DNA of 64,000 bases, from assembly GCF_050269735.1 (NCBI RefSeq), contig NZ_JBNNIX010000003.1, positions 1 through 64,000 of the forward strand, read 5' to 3'. Below are positions 1-7,763 of the stretch, piece after piece. Each line of letters starts with the position of its first letter. Within the stretch, counting starts at the first letter, position 1. The position numbers and the translations under genes are program-made. The notes beneath the pieces are model-generated. The model did not search any database, was not told the origin of the DNA, and saw only the letters and a program-made list of their open reading frames with translations. The DNA is from Paenisporosarcina sp050269735 (GTDB taxonomy: Bacteria; Bacillota; Bacilli; Bacillales_A; Planococcaceae).

Positions 1-49
1 AGTTTTCAAGGTTCATTTCGTTGGTCACTCTCGCGACAGCAACTTTTAT

Positions 50-78
50 ATCTTAGCAAATCCAGTTTGTCATGTCAA
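50..78 (-). promoter_or_regulatory. rRNA-operon promoter P2 (sigma-A type), firing leftward
   Basis: On the minus strand TTGACA (73-78) is followed after exactly 17 bases by TAAGAT (50-55). Downstream, at 1-14, the minus strand reads GAACCTTGAAAACT, which resembles the leader found just before 16S rRNA genes in Bacillales. The AT-rich tract upstream could be an UP element. The rRNA gene itself would lie outside the window; that it is 16S is inferred from the leader. Confidence 0.75.
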
Positions 79-131
79 CAAAAAGTTTTGCTTTTTATTT
101 ATTTCGTTGCAATCAATTTAGCAACTTTATT

Positions 132-160
132 AATATACCTTCATTCGAAATCAAAGTCAA
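132..160 (-). promoter_or_regulatory. Upstream tandem rRNA promoter P1
   Basis: On the minus strand TTGACT (155-160), a 17-base spacer and TATATT (132-137) form a near-consensus sigma-A promoter about 80 bp upstream of P2. Tandem P1-P2 promoters are usual for rRNA operons in Bacillales. No coding sequence lies between the two. Confidence 0.6.
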
Positions 161-214
161 TAACTATTTTGAAATATTTTTCTTCGCTTTCGAAGGACAA
201 GTATTAATATACAC

Positions 215-238
215 CCTCTTGATTTACAAATCAAGAGG
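215..238. terminator. Perfect inverted repeat at the 3' end of the EamA gene
   Basis: Eleven-base arms (CCTCTTGATTT and its complement) enclose a 2-base AC spacer, so the hairpin must open a few pairs. The stop codon of the minus-strand permease lies inside it. A T-run follows on the plus strand, not the minus strand, so as a terminator it would act best on rightward transcripts. It may shield the rRNA promoters and permease gene from each other. Confidence 0.45.
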
Positions 239-1141
239 TTTTTTACGAAAAAGTTTAATTATCTTCTTAAAGTCCGCTACAAACAGCACTATACCTGCAA
301 TCACAATGATTCCCCCGATGATCTGAGTTGTGATTAAATATTCATCGAAGATATAAAACGCTAAAATAGCCGCACCAACTGGCTCAAATAATATGGCGAT
401 TGAAATAATATTCGTTGAAACATATTTTAAAGACCAATTAAAAAAAGTATGACCTAATAGATTTGGAACAATTGCTAATAAGATAAACCATAACCAATCA
501 TCCGCCGGATAAGGCCCAAAGGATTCACCTTTTACTAATACATAGAAAAAGAGCGTGATTGTGCTAATTCCATAAACCACAAATGTATATGTTACCAAGG
601 ACAGTCTTTTTCGAACATCCTGCCCGAATAAGAGATAGGCTGTGACAAGTCCACAAGCAATGAGAGCCAATACATCTCCATACAATGCACTTCCACTGAT
701 TTGGAAGTCACCCCAACTTATTAGAATGGACCCACCGATCGCAATTGCTCCAGAAATAATGGTCTTTAATGATAATCGTTCTTTAAAAAAGAAATAGGTA
801 CCGGCAAAAGCAAATAAAGGTTGTAAAGTTACTAACACAGTTGAACTGGCCACCGATGTGTAATTTAAAGATTCAAACCATAAGATAAAATGAAAAGCCA
901 AAAAGATCCCGGCAATTAATGAAAAGGTCCAATCTCTTTTTGTTAATCGTTTAATTTCGGACGTGTATTTCCAAAAGAAAACTGGTGACATAATTAATAC
1001 TGAAAATAACATACGATAAAAAGCTATTACCCCCGCGTCCGCATTTGCAAGTTTCACAAAGATTGCAGACATGGAAACTGCGATGACTCCAATAGCAATT
1101 GGAATCCAAGGGTGAATTGGTGGTTTTTCCATGAAGTTCAC
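224..1141 (-). CDS. EamA/DMT-family permease
   Basis: A 305-residue hydrophobic protein with about ten membrane segments in two similar halves, the usual layout of EamA (drug/metabolite transporter) exporters. It ends in a short basic tail. The substrate cannot be read from sequence; relatives export amino acids or metabolites. The first start codon is GTG at 1141; an ATG three codons later (1132) sits at a better distance from the weak GAGAGAA ribosome site and may be the true start. It stands alone, with rRNA promoters downstream and mgtC divergent upstream. Confidence 0.85.
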   Translation of the reverse strand: MNFMEKPPIHPWIPIAIGVIAVSMSAIFVKLANADAGVIAFYRMLFSVLIMSPVFFWKYTSEIKRLTKRDWTFSLIAGIFLAFHFILWFESLNYTSVASSTVLVTLQPLFAFAGTYFFFKERLSLKTIISGAIAIGGSILISWGDFQISGSALYGDVLALIACGLVTAYLLFGQDVRKRLSLVTYTFVVYGISTITLFFYVLVKGESFGPYPADDWLWFILLAIVPNLLGHTFFNWSLKYVSTNIISIAILFEPVGAAILAFYIFDEYLITTQIIGGIIVIAGIVLFVADFKKIIKLFRKKPLDL

Positions 1142-1274
1142 TTCTCTCTGTACCCTCTGAAAAATTGAAAATACTTTATAAAAAAAGGTACTATATAATT
1201 AATCCTTCATAATTGTTTCACGTCTACACGATCAACGCAAGTAAGATTTCATGTTCTGATAAAGGAGGATTTCA

Positions 1275-2000
1275 ATGGAGGAAATAATTATCGACGGTTT
1301 TGTACATACTGAAATTTTAATGAAATTGGGTTTAGCGGCATTATTAAGTTTAATTATTGGTCTTGAGAGGGAACTTAAGAAGAAGCCCGTAGGATTGAAG
1401 ACAAGTTTGGTTATTGCCACTTTCAGTTGTTTGCTTACTTACATCTCTATTGAGTCAGCTTATATGGCTGAAAGCAGAGACGGAGTGAATATTACAATGG
1501 ATCCATTGCGCCTCGCTGCACAAATCGTCAGTGGAATCGGTTTCTTGGGTGCCGGGGTAATTCTTCGGAAAGGGAATGACAGTATTACCGGGTTAACAAC
1601 AGCTGCTATGATTTGGGGTGCTGGTGCTATCGGAATCGCTGTCGGGGCAGGATTTTATGTAGAGGCAACGATTTGTGTACTTATTGTACTGGTTGGAATT
1701 GAAGCACTACCACCGCTTCTTTCGAAGATTGGCCCAAAACGTCTTAGAATGAAAGAAGTATATATGAAGGTTCTGATTTCTGAAACTGGTTCAATTGAAC
1801 AATTAGTTACTTTTATTAAATCAGAAGGAATTGTAGTAGAAAGTCTTCGTATTAAAGACGTACCTCTTTCCGACCATCGTTTAAAACACGAAGTAGAATT
1901 ACGCTTATCAACTTTACCAAAGCATAATTCGTTTACCATCTACGACAGTATCCATTCTCTTTCATATATTGATCGAGTCGAACTAGAAATTTTAACTTAA
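1275..2000 (+). CDS. MgtC/SapB family membrane protein
   Basis: The 241-residue protein begins with the MgtC pattern: a first hydrophobic helix, a GLERE motif near residue 35 and a K-P-x-G-L-K-T segment. Further helices contain G-I-G-F-L-G-A-G and GLTTAA motifs, and a soluble ACT-like C-terminal domain of about 80 residues follows. MgtC proteins are linked to growth at low Mg2+ and to membrane energetics; their exact activity is debated. A strong site, AAAGGAGG, precedes the ATG. The CDF transporter follows after 12 bases, so the two are probably co-transcribed as a divalent-cation pair. Confidence 0.85.
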   Translation: MEEIIIDGFVHTEILMKLGLAALLSLIIGLERELKKKPVGLKTSLVIATFSCLLTYISIESAYMAESRDGVNITMDPLRLAAQIVSGIGFLGAGVILRKGNDSITGLTTAAMIWGAGAIGIAVGAGFYVEATICVLIVLVGIEALPPLLSKIGPKRLRMKEVYMKVLISETGSIEQLVTFIKSEGIVVESLRIKDVPLSDHRLKHEVELRLSTLPKHNSFTIYDSIHSLSYIDRVELEILT

Positions 2001-2012
2001 TAGGAGGAAATT

Positions 2013-3002
2013 ATGAAAGATTTTTTCGTTTTACTTAAAGATGGAAACAAACCATCGCTATTGGCGGCTATTGTCAATACAATTATTGCCGTATTAAAAG
2101 GTTTTGCATTCTTTTTCACTGGAAATGTAGCCATGTTCGCAGAAATGATGCACTCAATCGGGGATGCAGCCAATCAGTTTTTCGTTTTCATTGGTTCAGC
2201 TTTATCAAAAAAAGCTCCAACACCACGATTTCCAAATGGTTTTGGAAGAGTAGTCAATTTAGTCTGTTTAGGCGCTGTACTAATAGTTGGAATTTTGTCT
2301 TATGAAACTGTAATTGAAGGATGGCACCATATTCAACATCCAGCAAAATCTGGCGGTTTATTAATTACTCTTGGTGTTCTAGCTATCGCAATTTTATTAG
2401 AAACATTTGTATTATTTAAAGCTTCTAAAGAAGTTCTGCATGAAGCTGGTGTTCCAAAAGCTAAAGGATTGGCTCCATTAACTCTTGCGTTCACTCATTT
2501 AAATCGGGCTAAGCCTGCCACTAAATTAGTCTTTATGGAAGATTTAGTGGCAACCGCTGGTGGGATTTTGGCTTTTGTAGCCGTCTTAATCGCTCATTTT
2601 ACTGGTTTTTTACAAGCAGAGGGCATTGCCTCTATCATGATTGGTTTAATGATGTTCTATGTTGTAGGACGCGTATTCCTTGAAAACGCTCGAGGTGCAA
2701 TTGGCGAAACAGATGAACAAATGCTAAATCACATTGCTCATCTAGTATTTGAACATAAAGATGTCAAAGATATTCAAAAACTTTCCGTTATTAAAGAAGG
2801 CGAGTTTCTACATGTAGAACTTGTTGCTGAAGTTGACTCTTCTATCTCTTTTGCAGAGGCTGATGATATCCGTGATCATTTAGTTGATTTAATTCTTCAT
2901 CAACAAGGTGTTCAAGATGTAACGATTTCGTTTGATGAAGACGATGGTGTCACTCACTGGAAACACGTGAACAATCGACCAGATCAATTACCACCACAAT
3001 AA
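2013..3002 (+). CDS. Cation diffusion facilitator (CDF) metal transporter
   Basis: A 329-residue inner-membrane protein with about six membrane helices and a cytoplasmic C-terminal domain of roughly 90 residues. The second helix carries the CDF metal-site pattern H-x3-D (MHSIGD). Family members export Zn2+, Fe2+ or Mn2+ in exchange for protons; the metal is not decided here. TAGGAGG lies 6 bases before the ATG. Its place directly after mgtC suggests a shared role in divalent-cation balance. A strong bidirectional terminator follows. Confidence 0.88.
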   Translation: MKDFFVLLKDGNKPSLLAAIVNTIIAVLKGFAFFFTGNVAMFAEMMHSIGDAANQFFVFIGSALSKKAPTPRFPNGFGRVVNLVCLGAVLIVGILSYETVIEGWHHIQHPAKSGGLLITLGVLAIAILLETFVLFKASKEVLHEAGVPKAKGLAPLTLAFTHLNRAKPATKLVFMEDLVATAGGILAFVAVLIAHFTGFLQAEGIASIMIGLMMFYVVGRVFLENARGAIGETDEQMLNHIAHLVFEHKDVKDIQKLSVIKEGEFLHVELVAEVDSSISFAEADDIRDHLVDLILHQQGVQDVTISFDEDDGVTHWKHVNNRPDQLPPQ

Positions 3003-3013
3003 ATTGCAAAGCG

Positions 3014-3043
3014 AAAGCCCCGTTCATTTGAAACGGGGCTTTT
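3014..3043. terminator. Bidirectional terminator between CDF gene and yugN
   Basis: AAAGCCCCGTT and its partner AAACGGGGCTTT pair around a short loop, with T-runs on both strands. It can end the rightward mgtC-CDF transcript and the leftward yugN transcript. Confidence 0.85.
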
Positions 3044-3044
3044 C

Positions 3045-3452
3045 TTATTGCAAACGACTATCGAGAGTTCTCAGCAATTCTACACCTTGAACAACTAATT
3101 TGTTACTGATTGGAGCATCTTTATCCGTTGGTTTTTGAAATTGGTTCAGCAATCCTCCACCAATTCCAAAAAGAGCATCCTTCTCATCATCAATTCCATA
3201 TTGATAACAATGTCGTAATAAAAAAGGAACGCCACATTCCAATTTAGCAGAAGCCTGTTCAAAATCACCACTTTTCACCGTGACCGGAATTCGCAAGACA
3301 TCATAATAGGGTGTTTTTTGAAACACGTAATCAAAATAAGCATGGTCGTAATCCCAACCACCACCTACAGTAAATCCATGGCTAGTTAAAAACTCTTCAA
3401 GGTGACCTTTTTCAAAACGTTTTCCTTCTAATGAAGAATTAAGTTCTATCAA
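3045..3452 (-). CDS. yugN: YugN-like family protein
   Basis: A 135-residue soluble protein without signal peptide or membrane helix, recognised as YugN-like from its overall sequence (early GGGWDYDHAYFDY segment) and from its place beside yugJ, as in B. subtilis. Function is unknown. The start is TTG at 3452 with GGGAGG 8 bases upstream. That ribosome site lies in a small inverted repeat (CCTCC ... GGAGG, 3461-3491). Confidence 0.8.
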   Translation of the reverse strand: MIELNSSLEGKRFEKGHLEEFLTSHGFTVGGGWDYDHAYFDYVFQKTPYYDVLRIPVTVKSGDFEQASAKLECGVPFLLRHCYQYGIDDEKDALFGIGGGLLNQFQKPTDKDAPISNKLVVQGVELLRTLDSRLQ

Positions 3453-3556
3453 TTAAAAAACCTCCCGTCTTCTATTAGAATGGACAGGAGGTGTATGGTT
3501 TTATTCGTGACTAAAAAAGAAAACATCCATCATGAGCCCAAATATTTTATCAGTGC

Positions 3557-4720
3557 TTATAGTGAAGCCTTTAAAATAGCGCGTACATCGTCTGCTTCTA
3601 AAGGTACAAAGTTTCCAAATGGACCGTAAACCATTGCTTTTTCAACCATCGATTCAATTTTAGAATCGTCGATGTTATAGTCAGCAAGTGTCTCTGGAGC
3701 TCCAAGTGAAGTCCAAAAAGCGCGTAAGTTATCGATTCCTTCGTTCGCAATTTCATCAACCGTCTTACCTTCCGGCTCTACTCCAAATACATAAACAGCC
3801 AATCTTGCGAAACGTTCAGGGTCAACTTTAATATTATGGCGCATCCAATGAGGGAATAGAATAGCCAAACCACCTGCGTGAGGGATATCATAAATTGCCG
3901 ATACGGCATGTTCAATATTGTGAGTTGCCCAGTCGCCTCGGTATCCCATTTGCAACATTCCGTTCAAAGCAATTGTTCCGGAGAAGAGAATGGTTTCACG
4001 ATGTTCATACGAGTGTAAATTGTTTAGTAGTTTTGGTGCAGTTTCCATAATCGCCCTTAAAACACCTTCACACATTTCATCTTGCACGGGTGTACTCGTT
4101 GCGTTATTGAAATATTGTTCGAAAATATGAGACATCATATCCACAATTCCATATACTGTCTGGTCTTGCGGAACTGAAAAAGTATAAGCAGGATCAAGCA
4201 CCGAGAATTTAGGGAATACTAGCGGGCTTCCCCAACCATATTTTTCCTGAGTTTCTTCATTAGTAATGACCGACCCCGAATTCATTTCAGAACCTGTTGC
4301 AGCCAAAGTCAACACGGTACCAAATGGAAGTGCTGCTTCTGGCACTGCTTTACGGCTGACAAAGTCCCATGCGTCACCTTCATATTTTGCACCAGCAGCG
4401 ATTAACTTCGTACAGTCAATGACAGAACCGCCCCCTACTGCAAGTAATACATCGATATTTTCTTTTTTACAAATCTCCACGCCTTTTCGGACAGTTGAAA
4501 TACGTGGATTCGGATCTACTCCACTCAATTCAAAAATTTCCAAGTCAGCTTCTTTTAAAGTGGACATAACATCCTCATAAAGACCATTTTTCTTAATACT
4601 TCCACCGCCATAAACGACTAGAACTTTTTTGCCGTATGTAGGTAATTCTTGTTTAATTTGTTCAAGTTGCCCTTTTCCAAAAATCAATTTAACAGGGTTA
4701 TAAAATGAAAATGCATTCAT
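3557..4720 (-). CDS. yugJ: Iron-containing NAD(P)H-dependent alcohol dehydrogenase (YugJ/butanol dehydrogenase type)
   Basis: The 387-residue protein has the type III alcohol dehydrogenase layout: an N-terminal nucleotide-binding half with GGGS(V)ID near residue 97, then an all-helical half holding the metal ligands (DMMSH, EHAVSAIYDIPHAGGLA, FPHWM). Relatives reduce butyraldehyde-type aldehydes to alcohols with NAD(P)H. It is monocistronic, with the gdh terminator upstream. A palindrome at 4747-4764 lies in its leader. Specificity for butanol is a family label only. Confidence 0.88.
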   Translation of the reverse strand: MNAFSFYNPVKLIFGKGQLEQIKQELPTYGKKVLVVYGGGSIKKNGLYEDVMSTLKEADLEIFELSGVDPNPRISTVRKGVEICKKENIDVLLAVGGGSVIDCTKLIAAGAKYEGDAWDFVSRKAVPEAALPFGTVLTLAATGSEMNSGSVITNEETQEKYGWGSPLVFPKFSVLDPAYTFSVPQDQTVYGIVDMMSHIFEQYFNNATSTPVQDEMCEGVLRAIMETAPKLLNNLHSYEHRETILFSGTIALNGMLQMGYRGDWATHNIEHAVSAIYDIPHAGGLAILFPHWMRHNIKVDPERFARLAVYVFGVEPEGKTVDEIANEGIDNLRAFWTSLGAPETLADYNIDDSKIESMVEKAMVYGPFGNFVPLEADDVRAILKASL

Positions 4721-4746
4721 TTATATCACGCTCCTCTATTGAGTAT

Positions 4747-4764
4747 TATGTGCATATTCACATA
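4747..4764. promoter_or_regulatory. Short palindrome in the yugJ leader
   Basis: TATGTG and CACATA flank six bases about 27 bp upstream of the yugJ start. It could be an operator or a weak leader hairpin. The spacing does not fit Rex or Fnr sites (TGTG to CACA is 6, not 8), so no regulator is proposed. Confidence 0.3.
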
Positions 4765-4800
4765 TAAAATCAAAGAAAAGAGCTTAATCTGCATTGAAAA

Positions 4801-4830
4801 AGCGTCTTGTCTCCAAAGAGACAAGACGCT
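4801..4830 (-). terminator. Terminator of glutamate dehydrogenase gene
   Basis: A perfect 13-bp stem, AGCGTCTTGTCTC and its complement, around a CAAA loop is followed on the minus strand by a T-run. It lies 7 bases after the gdh stop codon. Confidence 0.9.
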
Positions 4831-4836
4831 ATATTT

Positions 4837-6081
4837 TTATACCCAGCCACGGAAGCGAGAAGCTTCAGCAGTTTTACGAACACCCACCATATATGCAGCT
4901 AAGCGCATGTTAATATTACGTGTTGTAGCAACCGTGTATACATTCTCAAATGCTTCTACCATTTTTTTATAAAGTTTCTCATTTACTTCTTCTTCCGTCC
5001 AGTAGTACCCTTGATTATTTTGAACCCACTCAAAATAAGATACTGTTACGCCGCCTGCGCTAGCAAGAACGTCAGGAACAAGTAAAATACCACGATCAGT
5101 TAATATTTTTGTTGCCTCAGTTGTTGTTGGACCGTTTGCAGCTTCCACCACAATGCTCGCACGAATATTGTGTGCGTTTTCAGCTGTAATTTGATTTTCA
5201 ATTGCAGCTGGCACTAAGATGTCGCAATCCAATTCTAGCAACTCTTGGTTTGAGATTGTATTTTCGAATAAAGTAGTTACAGTTCCAAAACTATCACGGC
5301 GATCCAGTAAATAATCAATATCTAAACCATTCGGATCATGCAAAGCTCCGTATGCATCTGAGATACCGATTACTTTTGCTCCAGCATCACTCATGAATTT
5401 AGCTAAGAAACTACCTGCATTACCGAAACCTTGAATGACTATTCGCGCCCCATTCATATCGATACCACGTTTTTTTGCAGCTTCTTCTACACAGATTGTT
5501 ACACCTTGTGCTGTCGCACGTTCACGTCCTTGAGAACCTCCAAGAACAATTGGTTTACCAGTAATGAAACCTGGTGAGTTAAATTCATCAATTCGGCTGT
5601 ATTCATCCATCATCCAAGCCATAATTTGTGAATTTGTAAATACATCTGGAGCTGGAATATCTTTAGTTGGACCTACAAATTGACTAATCGCACGAACATA
5701 GCCACGACTAAGTTTTTCAATTTCGTTCATCGACATTTGTCGAGGGTCGCAAATAATTCCGCCCTTACCACCACCATAAGGTAAATCAACGATTCCACAT
5801 TTCAATGTCATCCACATCGATAATGCTTTCACTTCATCTTCAGAAACCTCCGGGTGAAAACGTACGCCACCTTTAGTAGGTCCTACAGCGTCGTTATGTT
5901 GAGCACGATAACCCGTGAAAACTTTAACTTTACCATCATCCATTTTAATAGGAATACGCACTTCAAGCATACGTAACGGTTCTTTTAAAAGTTCAAACAT
6001 TCCTTCATCATATCCAAGTTTGTTAAGAGCGTCCTGAATAACATCTTGTGTTGATGTGAACAGGTTTAGATTTTCAGCCAT
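4837..6081 (-). CDS. rocG: NAD-dependent glutamate dehydrogenase (RocG/GudB type)
   Basis: The 414-residue enzyme converts glutamate to 2-oxoglutarate and ammonia. The catalytic lysine lies in PYGGGKGGI near residue 104, and the NAD-binding fold has GFGNAGS near residue 220. Length is typical of the hexameric bacterial enzyme. With rocD and rocA upstream it completes conversion of arginine, ornithine and proline to 2-oxoglutarate. It has its own sigma-A-like promoter with an overlapping palindrome and its own terminator. Whether it is the RocG or GudB orthologue cannot be decided from sequence; location beside rocD and rocA favours RocG. Confidence 0.9.
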   Translation of the reverse strand: MAENLNLFTSTQDVIQDALNKLGYDEGMFELLKEPLRMLEVRIPIKMDDGKVKVFTGYRAQHNDAVGPTKGGVRFHPEVSEDEVKALSMWMTLKCGIVDLPYGGGKGGIICDPRQMSMNEIEKLSRGYVRAISQFVGPTKDIPAPDVFTNSQIMAWMMDEYSRIDEFNSPGFITGKPIVLGGSQGRERATAQGVTICVEEAAKKRGIDMNGARIVIQGFGNAGSFLAKFMSDAGAKVIGISDAYGALHDPNGLDIDYLLDRRDSFGTVTTLFENTISNQELLELDCDILVPAAIENQITAENAHNIRASIVVEAANGPTTTEATKILTDRGILLVPDVLASAGGVTVSYFEWVQNNQGYYWTEEEVNEKLYKKMVEAFENVYTVATTRNINMRLAAYMVGVRKTAEASRFRGWV

Positions 6082-6106
6082 TTTATAGTTTCGCCTCTTT
6101 ATTCAT

Positions 6107-6127
6107 AATGATTACGTCGCAATCATT
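6107..6127. promoter_or_regulatory. 21-bp palindrome overlapping the rocG promoter
   Basis: Seven-base arms AATGATT and AATCATT enclose GCGACGT (minus-strand reading), itself nearly symmetric, so only one inner base pair and the centre break symmetry. It overlaps the -10 hexamer by three bases, a typical repressor position. No regulator is assigned. Confidence 0.5.
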
Positions 6128-6153
6128 GTAACATATTTATTTTTATTTTTTAA
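6125..6153 (-). promoter_or_regulatory. Sigma-A promoter of rocG with extended -10
   Basis: On the minus strand TTAAAA (6148-6153), a 17-base spacer and TACAAT (6125-6130) are present. A TG one base before the -10 makes it an extended -10 promoter. It lies about 45 bases upstream of the rocG start. No -24/-12 sigma-54 element was found here. Confidence 0.55.
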
Positions 6154-6162
6154 CAGTAAAAA

Positions 6163-7356
6163 TTATTTATTGAATACTTTTTGAATTTTTTCAATTGCCC
6201 AGTCCAATTCGTCTTTTGTTATAACCAATGGTGGAGCAAAACGAATCACTGTATCATGAGTTTCTTTACATAAAAGTCCAAGCTCTTTTAATTCTTCACA
6301 AAATGGACGTGCTGCCGTGTTAAGTTCCATTCCGATAAATAATCCGCGGCCACGTACTTCTTTAATAGAAGAATGTTCGATTTTTGTCAGAGCATCTTTG
6401 AAATAGTTTCCTAGTTCTTCAGAGCGTTCTGCTAACTTCTCTTCTACTAATACGTTCAAAGAAGCAATCGATACGGCACAAGCCATTGGGTTTCCACCGA
6501 AAGTTGAACCATGAGATCCTGGGTTAAATACTTCAAGAATCTCTTTGTTGGCAACTACGCAAGAGATAGGGAACACTCCTCCACCTAGTGCTTTCCCCAA
6601 AATATACATATCTGGATCTACATCTTCCCATTCACACGCAAACATTTTACCTGTGCGGCAAAGACCAGCTTGGATTTCATCGGCAATAAACAGTACATTA
6701 TTTTCACGACAAAGTTCACGAGCTGCTTTCATAAATCCAGCTGGAGGAATAACAATTCCTGCTTCTCCTTGAATTGGTTCAATCAAGAATGCTGCAGTGT
6801 TCGGCGTTATTGCTGATTTTAACGTTTCAATGTCTCCGTATGGAATCAAGTTGATACCTGGTAGCATTGGTCCGAAGCCACGTTTGTAATCAGGATCTGA
6901 AGATAGAGACACTGCCGCCATAGTACGTCCGTGGAAGTTTCCGTTACAAGCAATGATTTCTGCTTGGTTTTCAGAGATTCCTTTTACATCGTAAGCCCAT
7001 CGACGAGCTGCTTTAATCGCTGTCTCAACAGCTTCTGCCCCTGTATTCATAGGTAGTGCCATATCTTTTCCAGATAGTTCACAAATCATTTCATACCAAG
7101 GTCCTAATTGATCGTTGTGGAATGCACGTGACGTCAACGTTACTCGGTCAGCTTGATCTTTTAGCGCTTGAATAATTTTCGGGTGACGATGTCCTTGGTT
7201 AACTGCCGAATAAGCAGATAACATATCCATGAATTTGTTGCCTTCAGGATCTTTTACCCATACACCTTGTGCTTCAGAAATAACAATCGGAAGTGGATGA
7301 TAGTTTGGCGCACCAAACTTTTCTGTTTGCTCAATCACATTTTGTGAAACTGTCAT
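6163..7356 (-). CDS. rocD: Ornithine aminotransferase
   Basis: A 397-residue class III pyridoxal-phosphate transaminase that converts ornithine and 2-oxoglutarate to glutamate-semialdehyde and glutamate. The PLP lysine is in ILGKALGGGVFP, the aspartate in FIADEIQAG, and NTGAEAVETAIK marks the cofactor pocket. The reading frame stays open far upstream, but the start is set at ATG 7356 because GAGGAGG lies 8-9 bases before it and the protein then has the normal OAT length. Its product feeds the next gene, rocA. A hairpin with T-run lies just upstream, between repeat DNA and rocD. Confidence 0.92.
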   Translation of the reverse strand: MTVSQNVIEQTEKFGAPNYHPLPIVISEAQGVWVKDPEGNKFMDMLSAYSAVNQGHRHPKIIQALKDQADRVTLTSRAFHNDQLGPWYEMICELSGKDMALPMNTGAEAVETAIKAARRWAYDVKGISENQAEIIACNGNFHGRTMAAVSLSSDPDYKRGFGPMLPGINLIPYGDIETLKSAITPNTAAFLIEPIQGEAGIVIPPAGFMKAARELCRENNVLFIADEIQAGLCRTGKMFACEWEDVDPDMYILGKALGGGVFPISCVVANKEILEVFNPGSHGSTFGGNPMACAVSIASLNVLVEEKLAERSEELGNYFKDALTKIEHSSIKEVRGRGLFIGMELNTAARPFCEELKELGLLCKETHDTVIRFAPPLVITKDELDWAIEKIQKVFNK

Positions 7357-7385
7357 AATGTTTCGCCTCCTCAAATTTTCAAAAA

Positions 7386-7415
7386 AAGGCAGACGCATCT
7401 TCTGATGTGCCTGCC
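7386..7415 (-). terminator. Hairpin terminator upstream of rocD
   Basis: AGGCAGACGCATC pairs with GATGTGCCTGCCT (one mismatch, one wobble) around a TTCT loop, with seven T residues following on the minus strand. It would stop transcripts coming from rocA or the repeats before rocD, so rocD probably needs its own signal or depends on read-through control. Confidence 0.75.
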
Positions 7416-7447
7416 TATATTTAATGTCGCTTTTGTTAATGTGCTTC

Positions 7448-7646
7448 AAGCGCCAGCTCGCACCGCCGCTTAGGCCTACAGGATGTAGGTCATGAAGGCG
7501 TTGCCGCAAAATATCTTTTCCCTGCATTTTGCGACGAGTAATCGCAGGAGCAGGACGCGGCGTTCTTAGCCTTCCTTCCGAAATCATTCGAAAGCAGGCT
7601 TTCGATTCGTTTCTTCCACCGGCGGAGTCGAGCTAAAGTGGCGCTT
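7448..7646. repeat. Dispersed imperfect-palindrome repeat, copy a (expanded)
   Basis: Ends AAGCGCCAGCTCG (7448-7460) and CGAGCTAAAGTGGCGCTT (7629-7646) are inverted. The same end design occurs at 10873-10966. This copy is longer because it carries the first unit of a 112-bp direct repeat (7468-7579) in its middle. The 407 bp between rocD and rocA hold only repeats and a terminator; no gene is visible. Confidence 0.7.
7468..7579. repeat. 112-bp direct repeat, unit 1
   Basis: This unit closely matches 7651-7761, including a shared core with GCGACGAGTAATCGCAGG. The opening bases form a variable mini-hairpin whose arms differ but stay complementary between copies (GGCCTACA..TGTAGG here, GGGCCCAC..GTGGG in unit 2). 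A fragment of the core recurs inverted at 41711-41733. Confidence 0.75.
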
Positions 7647-7650
7647 TACG

Positions 7651-7761
7651 CTTGGGCCCACACGAAGTGGGTCATGAAGGCGTTGCGACAAAATATCTTT
7701 TTCCTTCATTTTGCGACGAGTAATCGCAGGAGCAGGACGTCGCGATTTTAGCCTTCGTTCC
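7651..7761. repeat. 112-bp direct repeat, unit 2
   Basis: Second unit, ending 2 bases before the rocA stop codon. It is about 90 percent identical by eye to 7468-7579. Differences cluster in the leading hairpin, where they keep pairing. Confidence 0.75.
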
Positions 7762-7763
7762 TC

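Noticed and set aside
72..326. An 84-codon plus-strand frame at the left edge
   Set aside because: It runs over the tandem rRNA promoters and the 3' end of the EamA gene, has no ribosome site and a low-complexity translation.
4747..4764. Rex or Fnr site upstream of yugJ
   Set aside because: The TGTG and CACA arms are 6 bases apart; Rex and Fnr sites need 8.
7357..7587. N-terminal extension of rocD by 77 codons
   Set aside because: It would translate a terminator and repeat DNA. A strong ribosome site precedes ATG 7356, which gives the family length.
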